From NCBI GenBank assembly GCA_023264815.1, contig JAHFUZ010000006.1, positions 116,035 to 180,034 of the forward strand: a stretch of DNA of 64,000 nt, in the 5' to 3' direction. Source of the stretch: Arthrobacter sp. Lineage in GTDB: Bacteria; Actinomycetota; Actinomycetes; Actinomycetales; Micrococcaceae. The position numbers and the translations under genes are program-made. Positions within the stretch are counted from its first letter, which is position 1, and the number at the start of each line of letters is the position of its first letter. The notes under the pieces are model-generated. The model made no database searches. It was not told the origin of the DNA and worked only from the letters and a program-made list of their open reading frames with translations. Below are positions 16,546 to 24,714 of this stretch, piece after piece.

Positions 16546-17207
16546 TGGCGGCCAGGCCGCCCAAGATTACCGGGCCACGGCTGACGGAGGTCCGGCTGGC
16601 AGAACTGACGGATGATCCCGCCGCGGATTTCCGGCGCGGTGAAAAGTACGACGGCGTCCGGTACAGTCGCGTGGCAGCCGACGGTCTGGAGCTGAGCGGC
16701 ACAGACTTCGCTGAATGTGATTTTCAGGGTGCGTCCTTCAATGACACGCAGCTCCGCGGGGCAGGCTTCCGCGACTGCATCCTCTCCGAGGTGTACGCGC
16801 CCGTGTTTAGGGCCGCCCGGTCCACCTGGCGTGACGTGCACCTGAACAACCCCCGGCTCGGATCCGCTGAGCTCTACGAGAGCGGCTGGCAGTCCGTGCG
16901 GATCGAGGGCGGCAAGCTGGACTTCCTCAACCTGCGCGGATCAAAGCTGACCGATGTCCTGATTACCGGCTGCATCATCAACGAGCTGGACCTGGGTTCG
17001 GCCACCGGCACGCGCGTTGCGCTTGAGAACTGCACTATTGGGACGTTGGACCTCACAAACGCCCGGTTGAAGGACTTCGACCTGCGCGGCACTGATTTCC
17101 GGACCATCAGCGGCCTGGGCAGCCTGGCAGGCCTGGTGATCGACGACTACCAGCTGAGCCTGCTGGCCCCGCTCCTGGCAGGACACCTGGGAATCCGGGT
17201 GGAGTAA
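16545..17207 (+). CDS. Pentapeptide-repeat protein
   Basis: This 220-residue protein contains pentapeptide-type repeats of the A(D/N)LXX style from about residue 45 onward (LSGTDFAECDFQGASFNDTQ, LRGAGFRDC, LNLRGSKLTDV, LDLTNARLKDFDLRGTDF). They predict a right-handed quadrilateral beta helix. Some pentapeptide proteins protect gyrase from quinolones (Qnr, MfpA), but this one has irregular repeats and no other indication of that role. The start is GTG 16545, overlapping the previous stop, since no better start with the same frame lies nearby and coupling is likely. Cytoplasmic, no signal peptide. Function unassigned. Confidence 0.75.
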   Translation: MAARPPKITGPRLTEVRLAELTDDPAADFRRGEKYDGVRYSRVAADGLELSGTDFAECDFQGASFNDTQLRGAGFRDCILSEVYAPVFRAARSTWRDVHLNNPRLGSAELYESGWQSVRIEGGKLDFLNLRGSKLTDVLITGCIINELDLGSATGTRVALENCTIGTLDLTNARLKDFDLRGTDFRTISGLGSLAGLVIDDYQLSLLAPLLAGHLGIRVE

Positions 17208-17254
17208 CGGATTGGGAAGGGGGCGAGGCCGGGTGGGCCTAGGCTGGTGCCGCG

Positions 17255-17730
17255 ACTTTTCTTGAACCCCTCACTCTCACCGGCCGGAACGTCATCCTCG
17301 AGCCCCTGGGCCACGAGCACCACGACGGCCTGGTGGCGGCCGCGCGTGATGGCCAGCTGCGGGACGTCTGGTCATCGGCATGACAACCTACTGCAACATC
17401 GACGCCGTCACACCCCGCCTCGAGATCGGCTCCACGTGGAACGCTGCCTCGGTCCACGGCACTGGCACCAACCCGGACTCGAAGCTGCTGCTGTTGCGCC
17501 ACGCCTTCGAGACAATCGGGTGCGTGGCGGTGGAATTCTGCACGCACTGGATGAACCACCAGTCCCGCGAGGCCATCGCCCGACTGGGCGCGAAGCAGGA
17601 CGGCGTCCTGCGAAGTCACCGGCGCACCCAGGACGGTGTCTTGCGGGACACCGTGGCGTTCTCGATCCTGGAGCACGAGTGGCCCATGGTCCGGAATGGC
17701 ACGGAACACAGGCTCGCCAAGCGGCCCTAA
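17255..17730 (+). pseudogene. GNAT acetyltransferase, internally deleted and frameshifted
   Basis: Two pieces of one GNAT protein are visible in different frames. The N-terminal piece (about 17261-17380, frame ending at TGA 17381-17383) reads LTLTGRNVILEPLGHEHHDG and ends at LRDVWSS. The C-terminal piece, from 17380, reads MTTYCNIDAV..., then SKLLLLRHAFETIGCVAVEF and REAIARLGAKQDGVLRSH, as in RimJ/RimL-like acetyltransferases. The family's middle section (about 35-40 residues between the W of LRDVW and GMTTY) is missing, and no start codon precedes the N-terminal piece in frame. The deletion and the frame change point to a decayed gene. The second piece could still be translated as a 116-residue fragment, but would lack half the acetyl-CoA fold. 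Confidence 0.75.
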
Positions 17731-17754
17731 GGACGCTTGGCGAGCGGGTAGTGG

Positions 17755-18582
17755 TTATGGTGTGGTTAGTACGCCCACCAACGATGCGTAGTAGCCGTGC
17801 CGATAGCCCTCGCCGTTGGGATGGAAATTGGCACGATCGAAAATGTTGGCCACGTCGTAGTTGATCCAGGGATCGCTTGAGCCAATGCCGTGACCCATGA
17901 AGGCAGGCGCGACGTCAACGAAGTGCGCCCCCGTTGCTGGCGCGATGGCGGCAATAACGCTGTTTAACCCCGCCGTCAGGTTGTTGACCATGACCGCTCG
18001 TGGATCCAAAAAGGTCGAATCAAACAGCATCGGATAGCCGGTGAAAACGATCTTCGCCGTCGGTGCCTGGGCTCGGATTGAAAAGCTAATAGCAGCAAGT
18101 CGTTGTACGAGTTCGCTTTCTGTCGGATTCGTCAGGGCCTCCAGGATCACGGCACGCTTTTCCAAAGCGGCCGTCTCACATGCCGACGGGTCCGCGAAGC
18201 AGGTGGCCAACAGGCCGGTTGTGTCGAGGTCGTTGCCTCCGACCGTCACGGTCACAACCTTGGTATTTGCGGTGACCTTGCTCAGTTGCTCGGTGAGAAC
18301 GCTGAGAGTCGTTGCGCCAGAGCAAGCAGCATTCGAAGTAAGGACCAGCGCCCGATGGTTGTCTGCAATCTCCGGATAACCCTTGCGGCTGACGAAGCAA
18401 GTCCCGCTGGTGTACGGAGCTGCGCCTTGCCCGGCCGCGTACGAATCACCCAGCGCTACGTAATCGGCTTGCGGTGGCGGCGCCGCCCCGGCTGGAACGG
18501 CCGCAAATCCCAGTGCCATAGCAAGAGTGGCGAGGCCGGCCGCGCAAGCCGCGAGCCGCCGTCGTACTGCTGGATGCGTCAT
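17755..18582 (-). CDS. Secreted SGNH/GDSL hydrolase (esterase or lipase)
   Basis: This 275-residue protein starts with a clear signal peptide (basic RRR, then a hydrophobic core to about A33). The SGNH blocks are present: GDSYAAG with nucleophile S47, GGNDLD with N118 (block III), and FHPNGEGY with catalytic H255. The usual block V Asp (DxxH) is replaced by N253 (NFH), as in the Streptomyces lipase group that uses a backbone carbonyl or no acid. Four cysteines (C63, C88, C129, C136) can form the two disulfides seen in secreted actinobacterial SGNH lipases. It is likely exported to degrade esters or lipids; the substrate is unknown. It is monocistronic and divergent from the phosphatase gene. 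Confidence 0.85.
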   Translation of the reverse strand: MTHPAVRRRLAACAAGLATLAMALGFAAVPAGAAPPPQADYVALGDSYAAGQGAAPYTSGTCFVSRKGYPEIADNHRALVLTSNAACSGATTLSVLTEQLSKVTANTKVVTVTVGGNDLDTTGLLATCFADPSACETAALEKRAVILEALTNPTESELVQRLAAISFSIRAQAPTAKIVFTGYPMLFDSTFLDPRAVMVNNLTAGLNSVIAAIAPATGAHFVDVAPAFMGHGIGSSDPWINYDVANIFDRANFHPNGEGYRHGYYASLVGVLTTP

Positions 18583-18744
18583 GACTGTCCCCTAGATCAT
18601 CGGCCCCTGGAATGAGGGCAGGTAATCGCAAACGATACGCGCGGTACAGAGGCCCCGTCACCGCCCGTAACTACCCTCATTTCGGACACGCATTTCCCCT
18701 ATTTGCTGCGTGCGGTCGACGCTGACGTGTGGTTAGCTGTCCGG

Positions 18745-19461
18745 GTGGAGAATCTAGGCGGCGCCGTGGGCTGGGACGGAGCCGTTAATGCATGGCACGT
18801 CGCCGGCGGCGTCTATCGGATGGGCCGCCGCGAGTGGCTCACCGCAAGCGGGTGGCAGCAGGCGCACGACGACGGCGTCCGCACCGTGGTGGATCTGCGC
18901 CACCCCCGCGAGGCGCGGCGCCGGGACACCGACCCCGCCGTGTCCGACGACGCCCTGACGGGCGTGAACATCGTCGTCACGCCCACCGAAGAGCCCGACG
19001 ACCCGCGGTTTACCGCCGTCTGCGGGCCCTACCTCAACGATCCGGCGCATTATCTGCACAACGTCCGGCTCTACCCGAAAAAGCTTGTCGACGTTTTTCG
19101 CGCGTTGGCTGAAGCAGCAACGGGCGCCGTGGTCATCCACTGCGCCGCCGGCCGGGACCGCAGCGGCATGGTGGCCGCCATGCTGCAGGACCTCGCCGGC
19201 CACCCGGACCAGCTCATCGCCGACGGCTACGCGAAGGCCGCCCGCGGCATCAACGAGCGCTACCGGACCCACGGGCCGCCGCACGACCGCGAACGCTACA
19301 TGGACGACGCCGAACTGGCGCCCCTCCTGGAAATGCGCGGACGGACGGTGGTGGAGTTCGTCCGGGAGCTGGATACCCGCGCCTTTCTGCTGCGGCACGG
19401 CCTGCAGCGCGACGAATTGTCCGCCATCGTACGCCTGCTCGAGGGTAGGAACCGGCCATGA
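18745..19461 (+). CDS. Tyrosine-protein phosphatase (DSP/PtpB-like)
   Basis: This protein (238 residues from GTG 18745) contains the Cys-dependent phosphatase loop HCAAGRDRSGM, with nucleophile Cys and phosphate-binding Arg, and the N-terminal block VYRMGRREWLTASGW that resembles atypical Tyr/Ser phosphatases such as mycobacterial PtpB and related lipid phosphatases. VVDLRHPREARRRDTD matches the conserved DLR region of that group. No signal peptide is evident, so it acts in the cytoplasm. The start is uncertain: TTG 18703 and another GTG are upstream, and no strong ribosome-binding site decides. The substrate could be a phosphoprotein or phosphoinositide. It stands between a divergent esterase and the wall-anchored protease. 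Confidence 0.8.
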   Translation: MENLGGAVGWDGAVNAWHVAGGVYRMGRREWLTASGWQQAHDDGVRTVVDLRHPREARRRDTDPAVSDDALTGVNIVVTPTEEPDDPRFTAVCGPYLNDPAHYLHNVRLYPKKLVDVFRALAEAATGAVVIHCAAGRDRSGMVAAMLQDLAGHPDQLIADGYAKAARGINERYRTHGPPHDRERYMDDAELAPLLEMRGRTVVEFVRELDTRAFLLRHGLQRDELSAIVRLLEGRNRP

Positions 19462-19521
19462 AACCCCCGCGATATGTGGCGGCCGGGCTTGCGGCGTGTA
19501 TGTCCCGGCGGGGCGGAGCAG

Positions 19522-21567
19522 ATGGATAACTCAACAGTGAAGGCAGCCCGTGTGAAACGCATAGTTGGAGCAGCAGTGGCTGCCGGAGTGGTCCTGGCGG
19601 CGGGGTTTGGCGGCGTTCCGGCGGCTGCGGTTACTCCGTCGCCGTCGCCGGTGGCGCCCTCGCCCGGGGCAATGGAAAGCCCGACGGCGGGTGGCGGCCT
19701 GTCAGAGGCCGCCCTGTCCGAGGCGGCCCTCCGGGATCTCGGTATGACGGCCGCGGAGTTTTCCGCCGCCGGCCAGTTGGGCAAGCAGGCTGCCGACGTC
19801 GCCGCGGCACTCCGCGGGATTCCGGGATACCTCAGCACCCGGATCGAGGGCGGCCGCATCCTGGTCACCGGCAGCGGGCAGGACCTGGAAGCGGCGGTCA
19901 CCCGGCTCCGGAACAATGACCCGGCGGTGACCCTCGACATGGTGACCCTTGCCCCGGAGCCCGGGCCGCCGCCGTCGGACGCTCCCTCAACCCCTGCCGC
20001 GGAGGTACCCACGGACGCGGGCATCACCGCCGTTCCAGAAACGCACCCCGCGCCCGGCACCGAGTTCGCCCGCAGCACCCAGCAGCTGTTCCAGGCGTAC
20101 CTGCGCGACGTTGGACCCGCGGGGCTCCAGTCTGTGGCCTTCAACGGCCGGCAGTTCGTCATCCGCACCGGTGGTGTCACCAGCGCCGAGGCCACCCTCG
20201 AGGGCGGCCGGGATGCGGCTGCCCTGGTATCCCCGGTTGTTGCTGCCGAAGGCAAAATCTCCGCCGCAGAATTCGTGGCCCGCTACGCCAACGTGGAGCT
20301 CGACGCCGGGGCGCCACTCGCACCCGAAGCGGACGTCCCGGGAGGCCTGGGTTACGCCGCGGACACCGGCTACATCTGCTCCACCGGGTTCTCCGCCTTT
20401 GACCCCGCGGGGTTGCCCGCCGTGCTCACCGCCGGGCACTGCACGGATGACGGCGCCGCACGGTCCGCCACGCTCCACTTCCAGGGCCTGCCGGCAGGAC
20501 TGCTCGGAAACTTCGGCTTCAGCCAGTTCGGCGGGACGGGAAACTCTTCCGTCCTGCGCCCCGGCAACGTGGCAGACCCGGGAAACGTCGGCACGGACAT
20601 CGCCGTGATCCATGAGCTCCGCGCGGACCTAAACCCGATGCCGGCCGCCAGCACCTGGGGCAATCCGTCGGAACCGGACCCGGACGTGAAGGTCATCGGG
20701 GTGGCCGCCCCGGTGCTGGGCATGCCGGTATGCCGCTCCGGCCGGACCTCGGCGTGGTCCTGCGGGACCATCGACGAGGTGGGGATCTTCGTGGTGCCGG
20801 GCCGTAACTACCCGGCCGACCCGCTGGACCTGAGGGCGTTCACCGGCTTCCTGTCCTTCGACGTCCAGTCCAGCGGCGGCGACTCCGGCGGCCCGTGGCT
20901 CAGCGGCAACTACGCCGTGGGCACCCATTCCGCCGGGGAGGACGCATCCCAGCCCAACCAGGCGCCGCCTGTGAACTTCGCTGTGGCCACCACGCTTGAG
21001 GACGCACTCGGGGCGCTCCCCGGCTTCCAGTTGGAACTCTTCCTCAACAAGCCGACGGTGTCATCGCCCGCGCCAGGTGCAACGTTCGACGCCGGCCAGA
21101 CCGTCACCGGCATGGTGGCCGCCGCTCCGGCGTCCGCAGTCGCTGCCGGCTCCAAGGTCAGGGTCACAGTGGAGGGTAAGGCTCCGTTTGAGGTTCCCGT
21201 TGAGGCCGGCGGCGCGTGGTCGTTTACGGCGCCGGCCGGGTCCGGACCGCTGAGGTTCACAGCCGAGACGGTGAACGGGTTCAGTGCGTCCGGCGCCTCG
21301 GCGTTTGAGTTTGCGGCGGCGCCGGCCGCACTGCCTGCCGAGCCGCCGGCACAGACCGAGACCCCCGCAGCAGTACCCCCGGCGAGCGGTGCGCCGGCGT
21401 CCGAAAGCGCTGCCGCCGTCGTCGTCCGTCCGCTGGGTGACAGCCGGTCCGCCCTGGCCGTCACAGGCGTCTCCGGGCTGCTTCTGGCCGCCGGCATTGC
21501 GGCTGCTGCGCTGGTCGTGGGGGGTGCGCTGCTGGTGCTGGTCCGGCGCAGGAAGCGGCGGACCTGA
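19522..21567 (+). CDS. Secreted S1 serine protease with LAxTG wall anchor
   Basis: This 681-residue exported protease has a signal peptide (about 1-37), a long Pro-rich and alpha/beta pro-region (about 38-275), a chymotrypsin-fold domain, an Ig-like C-terminal domain (about 505-615) and a wall-sorting tail. The catalytic triad is H306 (TAGHC), D359 (TDIAV) and S455 (GGDSGGP); cysteine pairs C286/C307 and C404/C414 fit S1 disulfides. The tail LAVTG (645-649), hydrophobic helix and RRRKRR form a class E sortase signal (LAxTG), so the enzyme is probably attached to peptidoglycan. I start at ATG 19522 (GGAG nearby); GTG 19537 is an alternative. It resembles streptogrisin/alpha-lytic-like enzymes whose pro-region guides folding. 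Confidence 0.88.
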   Translation: MDNSTVKAARVKRIVGAAVAAGVVLAAGFGGVPAAAVTPSPSPVAPSPGAMESPTAGGGLSEAALSEAALRDLGMTAAEFSAAGQLGKQAADVAAALRGIPGYLSTRIEGGRILVTGSGQDLEAAVTRLRNNDPAVTLDMVTLAPEPGPPPSDAPSTPAAEVPTDAGITAVPETHPAPGTEFARSTQQLFQAYLRDVGPAGLQSVAFNGRQFVIRTGGVTSAEATLEGGRDAAALVSPVVAAEGKISAAEFVARYANVELDAGAPLAPEADVPGGLGYAADTGYICSTGFSAFDPAGLPAVLTAGHCTDDGAARSATLHFQGLPAGLLGNFGFSQFGGTGNSSVLRPGNVADPGNVGTDIAVIHELRADLNPMPAASTWGNPSEPDPDVKVIGVAAPVLGMPVCRSGRTSAWSCGTIDEVGIFVVPGRNYPADPLDLRAFTGFLSFDVQSSGGDSGGPWLSGNYAVGTHSAGEDASQPNQAPPVNFAVATTLEDALGALPGFQLELFLNKPTVSSPAPGATFDAGQTVTGMVAAAPASAVAAGSKVRVTVEGKAPFEVPVEAGGAWSFTAPAGSGPLRFTAETVNGFSASGASAFEFAAAPAALPAEPPAQTETPAAVPPASGAPASESAAAVVVRPLGDSRSALAVTGVSGLLLAAGIAAAALVVGGALLVLVRRRKRRT

Positions 21568-21588
21568 ACCTTTTCCCCCAACCCCCCA

Positions 21589-21689
21589 GACGCTCTCTCA
21601 CTTAATGTCGGTTATTTCCAATCGCTCTCTCACTTTCCTCAGGAAAGTGAGAGCGTGCCTCCAAAACCCACATTTAGTGAGAGAGCGTC
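21589..21689. repeat. Family B intergenic palindrome, copy B1
   Basis: A 101-base nested palindrome. The outer arms read GACGCTCTCTCACTTAATG and its near-complement ending GTGAGAGAGCGTC; the inner hairpin is TCACTTTCCT/AGGAAAGTGA. It lies between the protease and the VOC gene. Three more copies occur in this window. Confidence 0.85.
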
Positions 21690-21777
21690 GCAGCCCGGGG
21701 CGGGGTTAAACGGGGGAGGGTTAGGGGGTCTTTCCGCGGCGCCCCGGCGTAAGATTTTCCCCGTAGGAGGTGGCGAA

Positions 21778-22185
21778 ATGAACCTAGCCCTGAACTCAGC
21801 CACAACCATCCTGCCAGTGGATGACGTTGCGCGTGCCCACAGTTTCTACACCGAAAAACTGGGCCTGCCGCACCGCGGAATGACAGAGGATGGAAGCGAT
21901 TTGCTCGGCAGCGACGGCGGCCCGATGCTGCAGTTGAAGCCGGTCTCGGATGGAAAGCACTCCGAGCACACCGCCCTCAGCTTTGAGGTGCGCGACATTG
22001 AGCGGACGGTGCGGGACATGGAGTCCAGGGGCATCCGGTTCCAGGACTACGACCTGCCCAACCTGAAGACCGAGAACCACATCTGCACCACGGACTCCGA
22101 GAAATGTGCCTGGTTTATGGATACCGAGCACAACATCCTCTGCGTCCACGAGACCTTGGGAGTGCAGGCCGACTACCAGCTCTGA
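21778..22185 (+). CDS. VOC family protein (glyoxalase-like)
   Basis: This 135-residue protein has the beta-alpha-beta-beta-beta modules of the vicinal oxygen chelate fold: TTILPVDDVARAHSFYTEKL (typical first module) and a second module ending TDSEKCAWFMDTEHNILCVHE, where a Glu/His metal ligand pair is expected. A single-domain VOC of this size would act as a dimer; members are glyoxalases, dioxygenases or resistance proteins, so the substrate is open. The ATG at 21778 is preceded by a perfect AGGAGG (21765-21770), seven bases away. A strong terminator follows at 22217-22249, so it is monocistronic. Confidence 0.82.
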   Translation: MNLALNSATTILPVDDVARAHSFYTEKLGLPHRGMTEDGSDLLGSDGGPMLQLKPVSDGKHSEHTALSFEVRDIERTVRDMESRGIRFQDYDLPNLKTENHICTTDSEKCAWFMDTEHNILCVHETLGVQADYQL

Positions 22186-22216
22186 GAAGCTGCCGCAGGG
22201 CATCAGGAGCACGGGA

Positions 22217-22249
22217 GGAAGCCCCGGCTGAGGCCGGGGCTTCCCTTTT
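22217..22249 (+). terminator. Rho-independent terminator after the VOC gene
   Basis: A 12-base-pair perfect stem, GGAAGCCCCGGC paired with GCCGGGGCTTCC, with a 4-base loop, is followed by CTTTT. It isolates the VOC gene from the cupin gene. Confidence 0.9.
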
Positions 22250-22258
22250 GCAACGATA

Positions 22259-22272
22259 CGAACGAGCGTACG
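22259..22272. promoter_or_regulatory. TetR-type operator, weakest copy, before the cupin gene
   Basis: CGAACGAGCGTACG matches 10 of 14 bases of the 22-38 kb regulon operator (CGAACGCTTGTTCG) and keeps the outer half-site CGAAC. It ends two bases before the -35 box of the cupin promoter. Confidence 0.45.
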
Positions 22273-22274
22273 TC

Positions 22275-22303
22275 TTGACTCGGCGGGGTGAAGCCGACAT
22301 ACT
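22275..22303 (+). promoter_or_regulatory. Promoter of the cupin gene
   Basis: TTGACT (22275-22280), 17 bases, CATACT (22298-22303): a close match to the sigma-70-like consensus. It sits between the terminator of the VOC gene and the cupin start. Confidence 0.65.
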
Positions 22304-22368
22304 GAATTCGGGCCCCGGCTGCAATGACGAAACCGGCGGCGACTCGAAAATTCCAGGAGGGATGTGCC

Positions 22369-22818
22369 ATGACTGAAGTGGCCTTTGATATCAACCGCAA
22401 CGTGGACCTGTTCCGGGTCAGCCGCGCCGACGAGCTGGCGGCGGCGCCTGGCCAGACGCTCAACGCGCGCCGGATCTCCGGCGTCAGCAAGGAAAACAGC
22501 CCGGTCGAAAACCTCTGGTTCGGCAAGGTGTACACCGGTCCTGGCGAAATCTCGGATGCCCATCACCACGGGGAGGCCAACACGGGAGGGTATGTCCTCA
22601 AAGGCCGCGGTTTTATCCGTTACGGCGAGAACTACAGCCAGATTGTCTACCTCGAAGAGGGCGATTTCGTCTTCGTGCCGCCGTACATGCCCCACATCGA
22701 GGGCAACGCCAGCAGGACAGAAGAGCTCGTCTGGATGACCACCCGGACGCCGGACAACATCGTGGTCAACCTGCACCACCAGGAGATCGCGGACCTGGAG
22801 ATCGACTACCGCTCCTGA
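22369..22818 (+). CDS. Cupin-domain protein
   Basis: This 149-residue single-domain cupin shows motif 1 DAHHHGEANTGGYVLKGRG (His ligands in DAHHHGE plus a Gly-rich turn) and motif 2 GDFVFVPPYMPHIEGN (third His), a metal-binding jelly roll. I start it at ATG 22369 because AGGAGG (22355-22360) lies eight bases upstream; the ATG at 22324 would precede that site. Its own promoter and an upstream element similar to the TetR operators suggest it belongs to the catabolic regulon to the right. Cupins include dioxygenases, isomerases and decarboxylases; nothing in the sequence fixes the reaction. It is convergent to the acyl-CoA dehydrogenase gene. Confidence 0.8.
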   Translation: MTEVAFDINRNVDLFRVSRADELAAAPGQTLNARRISGVSKENSPVENLWFGKVYTGPGEISDAHHHGEANTGGYVLKGRGFIRYGENYSQIVYLEEGDFVFVPPYMPHIEGNASRTEELVWMTTRTPDNIVVNLHHQEIADLEIDYRS

Positions 22819-22830
22819 CTCTTCACAAGA

Positions 22831-22866
22831 ACGGGGTGGCTGCCGGAGGGCGGCCACCCCGTTTTT
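22831..22866 (+). terminator. Terminator of the cupin gene
   Basis: ACGGGGTGGC pairs with GCCACCCCGT across a 12-base loop, followed by a run of five T (22862-22866). Confidence 0.88.
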
Positions 22867-22885
22867 CTGCGCTCCGGCACCTGCG

Positions 22886-22925
22886 CAAAAAAGTACGACG
22901 GCGGGTGCGCACCCGCCGTCGTACT
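22886..22925 (-). terminator. Perfect 34-bp palindrome, terminator for the minus strand
   Basis: Bases 22892-22925 form a perfect palindrome (17-base arms, AGTACGACGGCGGGTGC and its complement). Read on the minus strand it is followed by a run of six T (22891 to 22886), a strong terminator for the acyl-CoA dehydrogenase operon. Each arm contains one copy of the 10-mer GTACGACGGC that recurs in this window. Confidence 0.85.
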
Positions 22926-22943
22926 CTCCCCGCGGGAGGGCGT

Positions 22944-24140
22944 TCAGAAGGAGCGGGGCAGCCCCAGGTGCTTCTCGCCGATGTAGTTGCGGGTCATCTC
23001 GTCCGTTAGGGGTGCGAACGTGTAGAGCCGGGCGTCGCGGAAGTAGCGCTGCATGGGCAGGCCGCGGAAGAAGCCCCAGCCGGCCATGACCCGCATGCCG
23101 ATGTCCGTGGCGGTGGTGGCTGCATCGGACGCGGCGAGCTTGGCCATGGCGGACCAGGTCTCGTTGGTGCCCGGGCCGGCGTCGGAGGCTTCGGCTGCCT
23201 GGCGCAGCAGGAGCCGGGCCGATTCGATCTTCACGCTGGCGTCCACCAGGCTGTGCTGCAGGCCCTGGAAGGAGCCCACCGGCTTGCCGAACGCGTGCCG
23301 CTGGCGGGCCCAGCCGATGGCGGTTTCCATGGCGCCGCGGGCGATGCCCAGGGCCACTGCGGCGCCGTTCAGCCGTTCGCCGTTGAGCGTGTCGAGCACC
23401 TGCCGGAAGCCGCGGTCCAGTTCGCCCAGGACATTGGCCGCCGGGACGCGGACGTCGTCGAGGTGGACGTCGCACTGCGCCAGGCCGCGGATGCCCATGG
23501 TGTCGATGACCTCGGTGCGGATCCCCGGGGTGGAGCGGGGGACCAGGAACATGGTGATGCCATCGATCGCGGAGCGCGTGATCTCGCTGGTGCGGGCCAG
23601 GAGGATGAGGTAGTCGGCATCCATCGCGCCGCCGATCCACCGTTTCTGCCCGGAGATGGACCAGCTGCCGTCATCGAGCCGGGTGGCGCGGGTCTTCATG
23701 GCGCGCGCAACGTCAGTGCCGCCGTCGGGCTCGCTCAGCCCGAATGACATCTTGGCGGCTCCGGCGTGCAGCGGGGCCAGGAACTCCTCCTGCTGGGCGT
23801 GGTTGCCGTAGCTGTGGAGGAGCTGGACGCCCATGTACTGGACCACCATGCTGACACCCACCGAGGTGGGCCCGGCGCCGAGCTCCTCCAGCACCACGGC
23901 CTGCGCCTGGTGCTTTGGTCCGGGGCCGTGCAGTTCGCCGTCGAGCTTCAACAGGCCGGCGGCGGCAATCTCGCGGAAGAGTTCGACGTCGTACTCCTCG
24001 GCTTCGTCGAATTTGTTCAGCCGTTCCGGGGTGACGTGCTCGGCCAGCACGGCACGGACCCGCTGGCGCAGGGCGGCGAACTCGGCGGGCTCGGCGATCT
24101 CCGCCGGCGGTGCGGGCTTGAAGTCGTCCTGAATGCTCAT
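22944..24140 (-). CDS. Acyl-CoA dehydrogenase, isovaleryl-CoA-dehydrogenase-like catalytic base
   Basis: This 398-residue flavoprotein has the acyl-CoA dehydrogenase fold: FGLSEPDGGTDVA and WSISGQKRWIGGA for FAD and substrate, RQRHAFGKPVGSFQGLQHSL and RVMAGWGFFRG. The Glu of the MCAD-type C-terminal loop is absent (the aligned segment reads FAPLTDEMT), but a Glu sits in helix G in NGERLNG (E255), as in isovaleryl-CoA and long-chain dehydrogenases. That points to a branched or long substrate. The gene is three bases downstream of a MaoC gene, as one operon, and the operon diverges from the carboxylase under a shared TetR-type operator. Electron acceptor is presumably ETF, encoded elsewhere. 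Confidence 0.88.
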   Translation of the reverse strand: MSIQDDFKPAPPAEIAEPAEFAALRQRVRAVLAEHVTPERLNKFDEAEEYDVELFREIAAAGLLKLDGELHGPGPKHQAQAVVLEELGAGPTSVGVSMVVQYMGVQLLHSYGNHAQQEEFLAPLHAGAAKMSFGLSEPDGGTDVARAMKTRATRLDDGSWSISGQKRWIGGAMDADYLILLARTSEITRSAIDGITMFLVPRSTPGIRTEVIDTMGIRGLAQCDVHLDDVRVPAANVLGELDRGFRQVLDTLNGERLNGAAVALGIARGAMETAIGWARQRHAFGKPVGSFQGLQHSLVDASVKIESARLLLRQAAEASDAGPGTNETWSAMAKLAASDAATTATDIGMRVMAGWGFFRGLPMQRYFRDARLYTFAPLTDEMTRNYIGEKHLGLPRSF

Positions 24141-24143
24141 GGC

Positions 24144-24638
24144 CTATTTCCTCTTGATGATGAAGCTGCTGCTGAACGTCATCACGGTTGAACCGTCCTG
24201 CTTTAGCACCGTGTAGTTGATTTTCCAGATGCCCTGTTCCGGCTTTTTCGTTTCGCGCGCCACGTCCACGGTGGCGCTGACGCGGATGGTGTCGCCGATG
24301 AAGACCGGCGCGGTGGCGCGGACCTCGTCCAGTCCCAGCCAGGCCACCACGTTGCTGAAGTAGCCGGTCTGGGTCATGAGACCCAGGCCCAGCGACATGG
24401 TCAGGGGACCGTGGGCGATCCGCTGGCCAAAAGGCGTGGCCGCGGCGTAGGTCTCATCCAGGTGCAGTGATACCAGGTCGCCGGTCAGGCCGGCCCACTG
24501 GACCAGGTGGGCGTCGGTGATGGTCATGCCCGCAGTGTGGATCACGTCGCCGGCCACCAGGTCTTCCCAGTAGTGGTCGGGGCGTCCCTTGGGGAGCGGC
24601 AGGGTGGTGCCGGCTTGCTTGGCGTCGGTGCCGTGCAT
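24144..24638 (-). CDS. MaoC-family (R)-hydratase
   Basis: This 164-residue hot-dog protein keeps the hydratase-2 signature: the catalytic Asp-Leu-Val-Ser-Leu-His (GDLVSLH) followed by AHGPLTMSLGLGLM, close to the D-x4-H motif of (R)-specific enoyl-CoA hydratases. C-terminal strands include FIGDTIRVSATV. It probably hydrates an enoyl-CoA produced by the adjacent acyl-CoA dehydrogenase or by the carboxylation branch. It has AGGAGAACC before its ATG at 24638 and starts the minus-strand operon. The window has a second MaoC gene (38220-38729) with a degenerate motif, so the two may act on different intermediates or form a heteromer. Confidence 0.85.
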   Translation of the reverse strand: MHGTDAKQAGTTLPLPKGRPDHYWEDLVAGDVIHTAGMTITDAHLVQWAGLTGDLVSLHLDETYAAATPFGQRIAHGPLTMSLGLGLMTQTGYFSNVVAWLGLDEVRATAPVFIGDTIRVSATVDVARETKKPEQGIWKINYTVLKQDGSTVMTFSSSFIIKRK

Positions 24639-24714
24639 GGTTCTCCTGTTCAGCTTTTCGGTATAGCGGATCCCTAGGGGAATCGTAAGTCCCGCTGGAA
24701 TAAGACTAGACTAG

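Noticed and set aside
21589..21689. CRISPR-like repeat array.
   Set aside because: Repeats are inverted, not regularly spaced direct repeats, and no cas genes are present.
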